A DNA stretch of 39,467 nt from Legionella saoudiensis (GTDB lineage Bacteria; Pseudomonadota; Gammaproteobacteria; Legionellales; Legionellaceae), in the NCBI RefSeq assembly GCF_001465875.1, contig NZ_LN901319.1:37689-77155 (forward strand), read 5' to 3'. Position numbers and translations under genes: made by a program. The notes under the pieces are model-generated. The model was given only the letters and a program-made list of their open reading frames with translations, was not told the origin of the DNA and did no database searches. This document shows positions 1 through 8,291 of the stretch, one piece after another (position 1 is the first letter of the stretch; each line of letters opens with the position of its first letter).

Positions 1-1
1 T

Positions 2-865
2 ACAAACTCGAATGTATGCGCGGAAATTATAAGAGACACAAATAATGCGTCGATCTCAGAATCCAGAAGAGACACAGAGGCACGACCTGAGCTCCATCAG
101 AAAAGAGACACAAACTCTGTTCTAGGTGCTGAAATAATAAGAGACACAAGTAATGTATCGATCTCAGAACCCATAAGAGACACAGAGGCACGGCATGAGC
201 TTCATCATAAAAGGGACACAACCTCTGTTCTAGGTGCTGAAATAATAAGAGACACAAATAATGTATCGATCTCAGAACCCATAAGAGACACAGGGGCACG
301 GCATGAGCTTCATCATAAAAGGGAGACACCCTCTATTCTAGGCGCTGAAATTATAAGAGACACAAATAATGCGTCGATCTCAGAATCCAGAAGAGACACA
401 GAGGCACGACCTGAGCTCCATCAGAAAAGAGACACAAACTCTGTTCTAGGTGCTGAAATTATAAGAGACACAAGTATCGCGTCGAGCTTAGAATCTATAA
501 GAGACAAAGTAGTACGCAATGATTCACATCAGATAAAAGACTTAGAAAAAAAATTGTTGGTGGATACAAAATTTATAAAAGAAGGGCTGTATGTGGATTT
601 GATAGGTAATGCAAAGAAAATTGTAGATGAAATAGCCAACATTTGCCTTATAACAGGGGCGCTAGATACCTACTATATTGAGAAACAACTTTTTTCAAAA
701 AATACTGGTGTTAAAGTTGGTGCGATAAAAACAACCGTTTGCCGCCTGAAATCTAAAGGAATTTTGATAAGCTATGAAGCATCTAAGGGAAGAAATTCAG
801 CGTGGAAATTTACATTACATCCAGAGATATTTGCTCAGTACTTGAAAAGTCGTAGGGGAGGGTGA
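2..865 (+). CDS. RDT-repeat protein with C-terminal winged-helix-like domain (5' end outside window)
   Basis: The frame is open from the left edge to the TGA at 863-865, so the ATG at 554 is internal and the gene starts upstream of the window. Residues coded by 29-544 are fourteen 12-residue units plus a degenerate fifteenth, each beginning with a variant of (I/R/K)RDT. Three units form a 36-residue higher repeat (108 nt). After the repeats comes a short basic linker and about 90 residues whose pattern (helices, then TTVCRLKSKGIL and a basic turn) resembles a winged-helix DNA-binding domain of the kind found in plasmid or mobile-element regulators. I do not recognise the family. The repeats are hydrophilic and charged, as in a flexible or coiled segment. 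The reading frame is seen directly; DNA binding is inferred. Confidence 0.75.
   Translation, partial: TNSNVCAEIIRDTNNASISESRRDTEARPELHQKRDTNSVLGAEIIRDTSNVSISEPIRDTEARHELHHKRDTTSVLGAEIIRDTNNVSISEPIRDTGARHELHHKRETPSILGAEIIRDTNNASISESRRDTEARPELHQKRDTNSVLGAEIIRDTSIASSLESIRDKVVRNDSHQIKDLEKKLLVDTKFIKEGLYVDLIGNAKKIVDEIANICLITGALDTYYIEKQLFSKNTGVKVGAIKTTVCRLKSKGILISYEASKGRNSAWKFTLHPEIFAQYLKSRRGG
29..544 (+). repeat. 108-bp tandem repeat made of three 36-bp sub-units
   Basis: Four full 108-bp units start at 29, 137, 245 and 353, with a decaying fifth from 461. Each unit is three 36-bp sub-units carrying AAGAGACACA or a close variant. Units 1 and 4 are almost identical, and units 2 and 3 resemble each other, giving an A-B-B-A order. 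The period is a multiple of three, so the array is coding in the host frame and also leaves an open frame on the opposite strand, which I regard as a shadow. Confidence 0.93.
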
Positions 866-995
866 ATATACCCACAATATGTTGTCGAGATGAATACTTT
901 ATAACAAAAAGATATTTAGGAGGTAAATTTTATGATATCGGTTGCATCAAAAGACTAATGTGCTCAAGTTCGATATTTCATCCTTAACTGGTTAA

Positions 996-1248
996 TATTC
1001 ATTAACAGTTGAAGCAGCATTGAATGCTGAACTCGAAGAGCATTTGGGATATGGCAGGCATGAAAAGCAGGGTTCAACTAATAGTCGTAATGGATATACC
1101 CCTAAAATGCTTAAAACAGAAGATGGGGAGTTTGAGCTATTAACCCCACGAGATCGAAATGGGAGTTTTGAACCTCAGCTAGTCAAAAAACATCAGACCC
1201 GTCTTACCTCAATGGATGACAAGATTCTGAGTCTTTATGCCAAGGGAA
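996..1248 (+). pseudogene. IS256-family transposase fragment, truncated at both ends
   Basis: The translated frame shows the IS256-family N-terminal signature ([12 protein letters not shown], then NSRNGY, then a [13 protein letters not shown] segment and [11 protein letters not shown]). The codons before about 1002 do not continue the family, so the first few dozen residues are missing. At 1249 the gene is cut by the left end of an IS6-family element exactly after the YAKG motif. The open frame runs on to 1283 inside that IS, but those residues are IS sequence. This is a dead fragment; no catalytic DDE residues remain. Confidence 0.85.
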
Positions 1249-2064
1249 GGCATCGTCAAGTTAACTTTTGGTCTAGACTGTAATTTATTTACAGGAAGAC
1301 CGTGATGCTAGAAAGGAAGCCTAAAAGATACCGTTATCCATTGGAGTTAATCAGCATCGCAGTATGGAGTTATCATCGTTTTAATGACAGTTACCGTGAT
1401 GTTTCAGAGCGCTTGCTGTACCGCGGTATTGATGTGAGTTATGAGACGATACGTCAATGGTGCATTAAGTTTGGTTCTCATTTTAAGAATGTCATGAAGA
1501 AGCGAGCACCCAGGCCATCGGATAAGTGGCACCTGGATGAGCAGCAATTACGCATTGGTGGAGCGACGTATTATTTATGGCGCGCCGTGGATGATTCGGG
1601 CTATGAGCTGGATGTGTTTCTGCAAAAGCGGCGCAATAAAAAGGCGGCTATTCGCTTCCTGTCTCGTTTATTGAATGCCTATCCCAAACCTCGGGTGATT
1701 GTAACAGACAAGCTCAGGAGCTACACAAAACCCATTCGCCAGATGGGTAAAGGGGTTGAGCATCGTTCGCATAAAGGGCTCAATAATCGGGTAGAAAATG
1801 CCCATCAGCCCACGCGTAGAAAAGAAAAATGCCTCATTCGATTTAAATCACCTGCTGGGGCACAGGCCGTCATCGCACTCATGGGGAAAGTGCGTAATCT
1901 CTTTGCTGTCGCCGTGGGGCGCTATACCAACTCCGCCCATCAACGAATAAGCCAATTTCAATCAGCCAAAGAAATTTGGAATGACGCGGCCATGCAACTG
2001 CTTTGCGCCTAAAATTCGACATCCGCTATTTGCTTGCTTTATGAAAAGTTAACTTGACGGCGCC
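1249..2064 (+). mobile_element. IS6-family insertion sequence, copy 1 (816 bp)
   Basis: The ends are imperfect inverted repeats: the left end reads GGCATCGTCAAGTTAACTTT and the right end, reverse-complemented, reads GGCGCCGTCAAGTTAACTTT. Copy 2 at 12773-13588 has the same ends and the same 816-bp length, which fixes the borders. The eight flanking bases differ (CAAGGGAA left, TACAATAT right), so no target duplication is left. The insertion sits between an IS256 fragment and an IS1182-like transposase, which implies a rearrangement at this IS rather than a simple insertion. Confidence 0.9.
1302..2012 (+). CDS. IS6-family transposase (copy 1)
   Basis: This is a DDE transposase of about 236 residues, the usual size for the IS6/IS26 family. 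The N-terminal part has an HTH-like segment (DVSERLLYRGIDVSYETIRQW). The catalytic triad is visible as D79 (KWHLDEQ), D136 (VIVTDK) and E165 (RVENAH), followed by a basic stretch. It starts with GTG at 1302 or ATG at 1305, behind a CAGGAAG ribosome site. It is identical in sequence to the copy at 12825-13535. IS6 elements move by replicative, cointegrate-forming transposition, which fits their role here in joining unrelated segments. It looks intact. Confidence 0.95.
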   Translation: MMLERKPKRYRYPLELISIAVWSYHRFNDSYRDVSERLLYRGIDVSYETIRQWCIKFGSHFKNVMKKRAPRPSDKWHLDEQQLRIGGATYYLWRAVDDSGYELDVFLQKRRNKKAAIRFLSRLLNAYPKPRVIVTDKLRSYTKPIRQMGKGVEHRSHKGLNNRVENAHQPTRRKEKCLIRFKSPAGAQAVIALMGKVRNLFAVAVGRYTNSAHQRISQFQSAKEIWNDAAMQLLCA

Positions 2065-2074
2065 TACAATATTT

Positions 2075-3448
2075 ATGCAAGGTCAATTTGTTAGTATAGA
2101 TAATTCAGACTTAGAGAAACTAATCCCCTCTAACCATTTACTTAAAAGAATAAATCAATTTGTAAATTTTAATTTCTGTAGTTTATTAACCGAGCATCTT
2201 TACAGCCAAAACAGAGGTCGAACAGGAATATCTCCTGAGCTTTATTTAAGAATTAAGTTAATTGGCCATTTATACAACATTCATTCTAATAGAAAATTGA
2301 TAGAACATATCCATTATAATATTAGTTATCGATGGTTTTGTGGGTTAAACCTCACAGATCCGGTGCCTCATCATTCATCGTTAAGCCGCATTAAAAAGCG
2401 TCTTGGGGTAAACGTTTTCGAGGAGTTTTTTAAGAACATATTACAGCAATGTAAACATTTCGGCTTATTAAATAGTACTAGTGTTATGACAGATAGCATT
2501 TTACTTGATGCAAACGCCTCACTGGATTCATTAACGTTAAAAGAAAAAGAAACTCATGAGCCAGTTATTGAAAAAAGTAAGAGAACAATATCCAATAAAA
2601 CACACATCAGCAAAACGGATCCCGACGCAACATTAGCCTTTAAATCGGGCACTCCAAGAACTCTAAAATATAAAGCTCATGTGACCAGTGATAGTATTAA
2701 TCGTATAATTTTAGCAATTAAAATCACTACCGGAGCAGTTCATGACTCTGTGCCTTATTTAGAACAACTTGATTATGTAAAACATACTGTTCTTGGTTCA
2801 CTAAGTGAAACGGTCGCAGATAGAGCCTATGGATCAGGTGAAATTATCTCTTTTTTAAGGGAACAAAATTTAACAACGTATATCCCCTTATTTAGTTCTC
2901 GAAGTGGTTCTTCTGAAAATAGTATTGTAGAAGGTTTTCAATATGATCGGATGAATAACCAATACATATGTTCTCAAGATTTCATATTAAAACCCTGCAA
3001 ATCTCAAGGAGATACCACAATCTATATTTCATCCACGAAAGACTGTAGGCAGTGCTCATTTACGCAAAGTTGCTTAGCCAAACTCAAGAATAAAGGGCCT
3101 GCTCGATATGTGACCAGGAATAAGTATGCTGAACTTTATGAGCAAATGAAAACTGAAATGGGACAACAATATTTTAAGGAAAAACTCTATGAGCGGATGT
3201 GGAAAATAGAGGGAGTTATGAATGAATTAAAAAATTACCATGACTTAAAGAGGGCTCAATATAGAGGGTTAGAAAATACACAAATGCAAGCATATTTGGC
3301 CGCTATGGCGTTAAACATTAAGAGATTGGTATTTTTTATTTTTTGTATAATGGTGCTAATTTTGATCCAACTTTGCTCATATTTTTCAACAGGCCGCCCC
3401 ATTATCTTTACCATTACGATTAATAGAGTTGACAAGTACACTAAATAA
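2075..3448 (+). CDS. IS1182-like DDE transposase
   Basis: The natural start is probably the ATG at 2075, giving MQGQFVSIDNSDLEKLIP, which matches the beginning of IS1182-type transposases. An upstream in-frame start at 2054 lies inside the neighbouring IS6 end. The protein has about 457 residues. Visible motifs are the N-terminal DUF772-like part (ISPELYLRIKLIG), a first Asp (MTDSILLDANAS), a second Asp (VADRAYGSGE) and the Glu region (YERMWKIEGVMNELKNYHDLKRAQYRG). A cysteine cluster (CRQCSFTQSC) lies between them. The left terminal repeat of the element was removed when IS6 copy 1 landed 10 bp upstream of the start. I could not identify the right end. The last 25-45 residues are hydrophobic and may be read-through. 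Mobility is doubtful. Confidence 0.85.
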   Translation: MQGQFVSIDNSDLEKLIPSNHLLKRINQFVNFNFCSLLTEHLYSQNRGRTGISPELYLRIKLIGHLYNIHSNRKLIEHIHYNISYRWFCGLNLTDPVPHHSSLSRIKKRLGVNVFEEFFKNILQQCKHFGLLNSTSVMTDSILLDANASLDSLTLKEKETHEPVIEKSKRTISNKTHISKTDPDATLAFKSGTPRTLKYKAHVTSDSINRIILAIKITTGAVHDSVPYLEQLDYVKHTVLGSLSETVADRAYGSGEIISFLREQNLTTYIPLFSSRSGSSENSIVEGFQYDRMNNQYICSQDFILKPCKSQGDTTIYISSTKDCRQCSFTQSCLAKLKNKGPARYVTRNKYAELYEQMKTEMGQQYFKEKLYERMWKIEGVMNELKNYHDLKRAQYRGLENTQMQAYLAAMALNIKRLVFFIFCIMVLILIQLCSYFSTGRPIIFTITINRVDKYTK

Positions 3449-3457
3449 GTGTACTAT
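3429..3457 (+). promoter_or_regulatory. Promoter with embedded operator for the toxin-antitoxin pair
   Basis: A perfect -35 (TTGACA, 3429-3434), a 17-bp spacer and a -10 (TACTAT, 3452-3457) stand 33 bp before the toxin start. Between them lies a perfect inverted repeat, AGTACACT (3435-3442) and AGTGTACT (3448-3455), with a 5-bp centre. It fills the spacer and overlaps the -10, the classic position for autorepression by an HTH antitoxin. Confidence 0.8.
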
Positions 3458-3489
3458 TGAATTATATAATAATTTAGGTAATTTTTAAA

Positions 3490-3777
3490 TTGATAAAACC
3501 GTGTCAAATCGAGTTAACTAAAGGTGCTCAAAAGGATTTAACTAAGATTCCACAATATATCAAAGAGAAGTTATTATTATGGGTTGACTCGGTAGAGCGT
3601 TTGGGCATTCAGAAAATGAGAACTATACCAGGTTTTCATGATGAGCCATTAAAAGGAGATCGCCAAGGACAACGCTCAATAAGATTGAATAAGGCATATC
3701 GAGCTATATACATTGAGAATGAACAAAAGGAAATTGTAATTATTTCTATTGTTGAGGTGAATAAACATGAGTACTAA
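3490..3777 (+). CDS. RelE/HigB-like toxin of a type II toxin-antitoxin system
   Basis: The protein has 95 residues and a RelE/ParE-superfamily pattern: an N-terminal strand, the helix TKGAQKDLTKIPQYIKEKL, then LKGDRQGQRSIRLNKAYRAIY and a C-terminal strand ending IVEVNKHEY. Family members are ribosome-dependent mRNA interferases. The start is TTG at 3490, because a stop codon lies just upstream at 3475-3477 and no ATG is available; a weak AGGT precedes it. The gene overlaps the next one by 11 nt, so the pair is translationally coupled with the toxin first, the higBA order. The promoter-operator at 3429-3457 serves both. Confidence 0.85.
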   Translation: MIKPCQIELTKGAQKDLTKIPQYIKEKLLLWVDSVERLGIQKMRTIPGFHDEPLKGDRQGQRSIRLNKAYRAIYIENEQKEIVIISIVEVNKHEY

Positions 3778-4066
3778 TGCAAGAAAATATTTAGAGAAAT
3801 TAGTAGGGCGTATGTCTTTAGGAAAGGCGATTCGTGCAATTCGTCAAGGAGAAGGGGAAAGTCAAATTGATTTTGCTAAAAGACTTGATGTGTCAAAACA
3901 ATACCTATGTGACTTAGAGCATGATAGAAAGATAGTTAGCGCTAAAAAAGCCAAGCAGTTTGCTACGATTTTAGGATACCCTATAGAACAATTTATAGCT
4001 TTAGCTCTTCAAGACTCTCTTGAGCATGATGGTATTCATATGCTTGTTGAAGTGAAAGCAGCATAA
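3767..4066 (+). CDS. HTH (XRE/HigA-like) antitoxin
   Basis: The protein has 99 residues and a helix-turn-helix of the Cro/XRE type at about residues 18-70 (LGKAIRAIRQGEGESQIDFAKRLDVSKQYLCDLEHDRK). It overlaps the toxin stop by 11 nt. Antitoxins of this type bind the toxin through one end and repress the operon through the HTH; the inverted repeat at 3435-3455 is the likely operator. The C-terminal 25 residues are acidic and hydrophobic and could contact the toxin, which is inference. The gene appears complete. Confidence 0.87.
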   Translation: MSTNARKYLEKLVGRMSLGKAIRAIRQGEGESQIDFAKRLDVSKQYLCDLEHDRKIVSAKKAKQFATILGYPIEQFIALALQDSLEHDGIHMLVEVKAA

Positions 4067-4068
4067 TA

Positions 4069-4356
4069 GGGGTTTCTCGTATATTTGGCCCAATTAAGCA
4101 ATGGCCTGATATATCAGGACAAATATGCGGAAAAACCCTGTTTTGTAAAACACCACCTAAAGCGCCAGAGAAACAAATATTGGTCGCTTTCTATTGTAAA
4201 TTATTAAATATAAGTACTGGTAAAGGAATGAAGATGGATGAGGAAAAAACAAAATTTTCAATTGTGGATGAGCATTGGCAGATGTTTGATGACATATCTG
4301 AAAACGAAAGTTATAAAAATTTCAAAACTCATGCAAATGAATTGGCAAGACGATGA
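4069..4356 (+). other. Open remnant or small gene after the TA pair
   Basis: The frame is open from the antitoxin stop to a TGA at 4354-4356 without an ATG in its first half. A ribosome site (AAAGGA, 4222-4226) precedes an ATG at 4234 that would give a 40-residue acidic peptide beginning MDEEKTKFSIVDEHWQMFDD. The upstream half (VSRIFGPIKQWPDISGQICGK) looks like the rest of a longer, decayed protein. A second tiny frame overlaps the stop at 4353. I do not recognise the family. The rest of 4357-4566 is non-coding. Confidence 0.35.
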
Positions 4357-4464
4357 AAGAGGCTTTTGCTAATGTCATAGAAATCCAAAAAACTATTAAC
4401 GAGGATAGCTAGAGCGCCTTTATGCCCTAGAGAAGGGTAGGGGTTAAAATTAGGTCTAAATATT

Positions 4465-4492
4465 AGGTCTGATTACTGTGATAATCAGACCT
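4465..4492 (+). terminator. Perfect 11-bp hairpin
   Basis: AGGTCTGATTA at 4465-4475 and its exact reverse complement at 4482-4492 enclose a 6-nt loop. No T-run follows, so it may be a terminator that needs a factor, or a recombination or protein-binding site just before the recombinase gene. A 9-bp tandem direct repeat (TAGTATTCA twice, 4503-4520) follows it. Confidence 0.4.
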
Positions 4493-4566
4493 TAGTCAGT
4501 TATAGTATTCATAGTATTCAATGATAGAAATTAAGCGTATATTCGCGTTCTTCATTGAGGTATTTT

Positions 4567-5117
4567 ATGAAAGTACAAAAGATTAAACTGAGTTCTTATG
4601 ATGTCACATGGATAGTTCTTGATGACAATCACTTGCCGATTAAACCAATCACTGAGTTTGTTCGTTATCTAAATAACGTAGACAAGTCTCCGTGTACGGT
4701 GAAAAGCTATGCGTATTGCTTGAAGTTATTTTGGGATTATTTAGCTGATAAAGAACTTAATTGGAAAATCATTAACCTTGCAAGTTTAGCTGGATTTGTT
4801 GGCTGGCTAAGGCAATCGAAAGAGCCTGCTCAAATAATCGATTTACATGAAATCCAAGCTGCAAGAAAACCTGCGACGATAAACGTCATTCTGGGATGCT
4901 TATCTAGCTTTTATCGCTTTCATAACCAGCTAGGACATACCGATGTAACGATTACTGAATCTCAAAGCTTACCTGGTAATCGATACAAAGCGCTTTTGCA
5001 TCATGTGTTCAAAAATAAGCCTGCGCAAAAACGGATTATTTCCGTTCGGCAAATTAAAGAGCTTCCCAAAACAATTACAGAAGAGCAATTTATTCAATTA
5101 AATAATGCGTGTACTAA
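4567..5117 (+). pseudogene. Tyrosine recombinase, N-terminal part only
   Basis: The start is the ATG at 4567, with TGAGGT five bases before it; an in-frame TTG at 4555 has no better site. About 183 residues show the core-binding (SAM-like) domain of tyrosine recombinases: ITEFVRYLNNVDKSPCTVKSYAYCLKLFWDYL, then a Trp/Leu helix and TINVILGCLSSFYRFH. At 5118 the gene is cut by a Tn3-family terminal repeat, and the frame ends 37 nt inside it at 5154. The catalytic half with the R-H-R-Y residues is missing, so the enzyme is inactive. It may once have been the integrase of an island or plasmid. Confidence 0.85.
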
Positions 5118-6149
5118 GGGGTTTGAAGTCCAATGGTACGAAAACGTACGCTAAGGAATTTCAATATTTTCAGCCAGCTTATTGAACGGTCTTAGTTGCC
5201 CTTTCATTATGGCATCGTTCAAGGTAAATGAGTAATGTCCAAGAACATTAATATGCTCATGCTGCAATGGTGAAAGCCTGACCTCATCTTCTTCTTGTAT
5301 AACAATAGATTTTTGTTCTAAATGATTTCTTGCAGCGTTCATATAAATAGTATTCCAGAGTACAACAGCATTAGTTACTAGACCCAGGGCGCCCAGCTGA
5401 TCTTCCTGTCCCTCGCGGTATCTTTTGCGGATTTCTCCACGTTGACCATGACAGATAATTCTGGCAACAGCATGTCTACCTTCGCCACGATTTAATTGGG
5501 TCAATATTCGACGCCGATAATCCTCATCATCAATATAGTTTAAAAGGTATAATGTCTTATTGATGCGACCAGCCTCAATAATTGCTTTCGCCAGACTGGA
5601 GGGCTTATCACTTTTCAGTAATGATCGGATCAACTCGGAAGCATGCACAGTACCCAATTTTAGTGAGCCCGCAATTCTCATCATGTCATCCCAATGTTGC
5701 TCTATACGCTTTGGGTTTGCACAATTGCGAGAAATTTCATTTAATGCGGCATAATCGGCGTTTTTATCAATACGCCAGAAAACAGACTCGCCCGCATCTG
5801 CCATTCTAGGAGAGAATTGATACCCCAGCAACCAGAACAAACCAAATACCATATCGCTAGCGCCTGCAGTATCCGTCATAATTTCAGTTGGATTTAATCC
5901 AGTTTGTTGTTCCAGCAAACCTTCCAGAATAAAGATGGAATCTCTGAGTGTCCCCGGTATGACAATTCCGTGAAATCCTGAAAATTGATCAGAAACAAAG
6001 TTGTACCAGGTGATTCCCTTGCTGGCACCAAAGTATTTTTTATTTGGACCGGCATTAACAGTGCGGATTGGTGTAACAAAACGCATCCCGTCTGCAGAGG
6101 CTACGTCACCACCACCCCATTTTTTTGCAAGTGGAATGGTGGCCGCTAT
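5118..6149. mobile_element. Tn3-family transposon remnant A (terminal repeat plus 3' tnpA)
   Basis: The left end starts GGGGTTTGAAGTCCAATGG and continues to 5156 with ACGAAAACG and CTAAGG, closely following the 38-bp Tn3 terminal repeat. Immediately inside, on the minus strand, lies the end of a tnpA gene. The first 353 bp (5118-5470) recur without a mismatch that I could find at 12341-12693. The remnant breaks at about 6149, where the frame is stopped. Confidence 0.85.
5151..6149 (-). pseudogene. tnpA: Tn3-family transposase TnpA, C-terminal third
   Basis: About 332 residues of the C-terminal catalytic domain of a Tn3-family transposase are open on the minus strand, from a stop at 6150-6152 down to TAG at 5151-5153. 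The frame starts before the first in-frame ATG (6086) with PLAKKWGGGDVASADGMRF, which carries the first catalytic Asp. The second is in MTDTAGASD, and the C-terminal Glu region follows in the WNTIYMNAARNHL helix. Complete family members have about 1,000 residues, so two thirds are lost. The fragment cannot act alone. Confidence 0.88.
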
Positions 6150-6294
6150 TCACAAATAGCATAAGCCCGACAGGAGCTTGTCGCACTGTCATTACCAAGA
6201 GTAAGACTGCAACTGAGGCAACAATAGGAGTGAAGGCTAATTATTCTATCTGAATCCTTTTTGAGCGTAGAGTAATTAAAAGAACAAATCCAAG

Positions 6295-7068
6295 CTATTT
6301 TAATTGCAAGCTGTTATTCAAGGCTTGAGAATTATTAATCTCTTCCGTTTCTTCTAAGATAGTTCTATATATAGGATTTGTGTGTGCTTTATTTTTTATT
6401 TGGCTATAGACTACATCTATTAATTTTTGACAAGGTTCAATAAAATTAGTGCTAAAGACATCGTTAATATCTATTAATCTTGATTTAAGCGCAACATATC
6501 CTTTTTCAGTAAATAATGGTTCAAGTAATCCATAATCTTTTATTTCAAATTTCTTATCATCTTTCACGTAGAAAAATAATTGATGTGGTTGCACTAGTTT
6601 TTCTTTAAGAATTTGAAGCCCATGCGGGGTACAAAGAGTAAGAAGAAACATCAAGTCATTAGAGTGTAGTTCAAGACAAAATCTTAAGCTAATCCCGCTG
6701 CCAAATGCACCTTTTAAATAAAGAGATTTAAGATAGTTAAGTCTTTCAGGTTTAGAATCAAGCTGAATGGTTGGGAGCATTTTTTCCAAAATTTTTTTAC
6801 CCATTTCATCTTCAAAAAGATATTTTTGACCTAAAGAATCAACAAATAAGTATTCCTCTCTTCGAGCCTCTGGTCTGGTCAAAAAAACTTCTTTAGCATT
6901 TTCATCTCTATTTTGGAATTCTGGTTTCAATGCATTTATATAATAGTAAGGATTACTTGGATAAGTAAATTGCTGGAATTCGTGATTTACGCATCGTCCT
7001 TTTTCTAAAGAACCAAAAAATGTAAAGATCTTTTGACGAAGTTCAATAGGAAGGTTTGAATAGGGCAT
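6295..7068 (-). CDS. F-box-like protein, candidate Dot/Icm effector
   Basis: The first codon is probably the ATG at 7066-7068; a TTG at 7083 would add five residues. The N-terminus (SNLPIELRQKIFTFFGSLEKGRCVNHEFQQFT) has the F-box layout: LP at the start, a hydrophobic helix, then a conserved Cys/Val followed by a short helix. Bacterial F-box proteins are known in Legionella, where they recruit host SKP1-cullin ubiquitin ligases. The remaining 220 residues are unrecognised and would hold any substrate-binding part. Near the C-terminus ILEETEEINNS looks like the E-block that aids Dot/Icm export. A promoter lies just upstream at 7096-7124. Export and host role are inference from these motifs. 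Confidence 0.7.
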   Translation of the reverse strand: MPYSNLPIELRQKIFTFFGSLEKGRCVNHEFQQFTYPSNPYYYINALKPEFQNRDENAKEVFLTRPEARREEYLFVDSLGQKYLFEDEMGKKILEKMLPTIQLDSKPERLNYLKSLYLKGAFGSGISLRFCLELHSNDLMFLLTLCTPHGLQILKEKLVQPHQLFFYVKDDKKFEIKDYGLLEPLFTEKGYVALKSRLIDINDVFSTNFIEPCQKLIDVVYSQIKNKAHTNPIYRTILEETEEINNSQALNNSLQLK

Positions 7069-7095
7069 ATACGACTGAATCAAAAACTTTATAGC

Positions 7096-7124
7096 ATCAT
7101 ACTAAAAAATCTTATTTTACTCAA
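7096..7124 (-). promoter_or_regulatory. Promoter of the F-box-like gene
   Basis: Read on the minus strand, TTGAGT (7119-7124), a 17-bp spacer and TATGAT (7096-7101) precede the ATG at 7068 by 27 bp. Both boxes differ from consensus at one or two positions. Confidence 0.5.
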
Positions 7125-7229
7125 TCTGATTTTTTTCACCACAAGATTCACAATATTTGCTAAATCAAAAATATGGATCGAGGACGCATTCTTTGCTTCC
7201 CAGAAGAGACCTTATTACGAAATGAAGTT

Positions 7230-7520
7230 AATTAATAACATTATCTTGTTCTGACTTTAAAGGAATTTCCTGAGGAGGAAAGCCATAATTTTTAATCCTT
7301 TTTCCTTGCATACTCATTTTCTTGTTCGGTATACTTATACCTTTACTGGTAATTCATCCATATCGGCCACCAATTATTAGAATGTAATCATCGCTTTTAT
7401 CAATTTTTTAGTTTTACAAATTCAAATTGATCTTCATCTGCAGCTGGAAACAATTCCATTCCGATTGGATAGTGACCCATTTGCCGGATTGTACTTGAAA
7501 CCTCGTAATCTATTTCTTTT
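7230..7520 (-). pseudogene. Decayed DUF4062 gene
   Basis: Three frames on the minus strand must be joined to read the family signature. The segment VSSTIRQMGHYPIGMELFPA followed by ADEDQFEF lies at about 7410-7515. After a frameshift at about 7415 comes IDKSDDYILIIGGRYG, then a stop, then YTEQENEYARKK and, in a third frame, GLKIMAFLL. This is the N-terminal DUF4062 domain, which in intact proteins often precedes NACHT or other effector domains and is found among bacterial defence proteins. At least two frameshifts and a stop make it a pseudogene. I saw no trace of the C-terminal part. Confidence 0.75.
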
Positions 7521-7732
7521 TATGTAGGGCTAATTTCTTGGATAAAAGATTAAAATAGAATTTTTGTAAAAGCTCCTTTTCTTTATAACTTTTTTTAGTC
7601 TCTCTTTGAAAAATCTATCACAAATATCAAGGAAGTATTGCGGCTGTAAAAGATAGCTTTTTCAGATAATAGCCCCTATGTATTATTTACAGCAGATATT
7701 GCCAAAGATAAATTTGATAGTTTTCTATGTAG

Positions 7733-7895
7733 TTAACAATCGCCATAAGCATTGCTTTTAAAGATAATGTCTACTCCGGGTTGGTTGTTCTTTATATTAA
7801 TTTGGTCAATTTGCTCTAATTTTTTAATATCATCCTCAATTTTGATAATTAATACAGTAAACTGCGCCCTAGATTTTTAATTTGGATTTTGACAT
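7733..7895 (-). pseudogene. Small frameshifted gene of unknown function
   Basis: An AAGGAG site seven bases before an ATG (7893-7895) on the minus strand starts MSKSKLKI and then hits a stop. One base out of frame, the sequence goes on as RAQFTVLIIKIEDDIKKLEQ followed by a short hydrophilic tail to the stop at 7733. The total length is one base over a multiple of three. The good ribosome site suggests a real small gene with a single-base insertion. I do not recognise the family. Confidence 0.4.
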
Positions 7896-8291
7896 TTGGG
7901 TCTCCTTATAAAAATTACCGTAATGATTAATTTTAAATCAGATGTAATTTAATCCTTCTTTATTTATCAATGAAAGCGAATTATTCTCTTTCCTCTATTC
8001 CAATCTGGAAATAACTAAAACAAAGAAAATCAAGTATCGATTCTCCTTTCCCAAAACCGTAAAACAATCTCAACCGATGCCAAAAGGGTTAAGCCGCAAC
8101 CCAAAACCAATCAATGCGCCAGTAAATTCGAAGCCCTGGATGCTTTAATGAGGTATGTTTTATTTAGAAAAATTAAACAATTAACGTTATCAGTTTTTTT
8201 CCACTTTCCTTTTTAAATTCCTATCTTGTAGTTGGCCATAATTAGGTCTATAACTAGAGGACATAAAAGGAAATTCTTATGTCACTTATGG
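7896..8291. other. AT-rich non-coding stretch before the LRR gene
   Basis: I see no convincing gene here. About 8,075-8,165 has slightly higher GC and short open stretches on both strands that may be remnants of something larger, but none is recognisable. Together with the two pseudogenes above, the whole 7084-8378 interval reads as decayed sequence. Confidence 0.4.

Noticed and set aside
27..329. 100-codon open frame on the minus strand with internal repeats
   Set aside because: It is the antisense shadow of the 108-bp repeat, whose period is a multiple of three; no ribosome site or family features.
29..544. CRISPR-like array
   Set aside because: There are no unique spacers; the 36-bp units are contiguous, coding and similar throughout.
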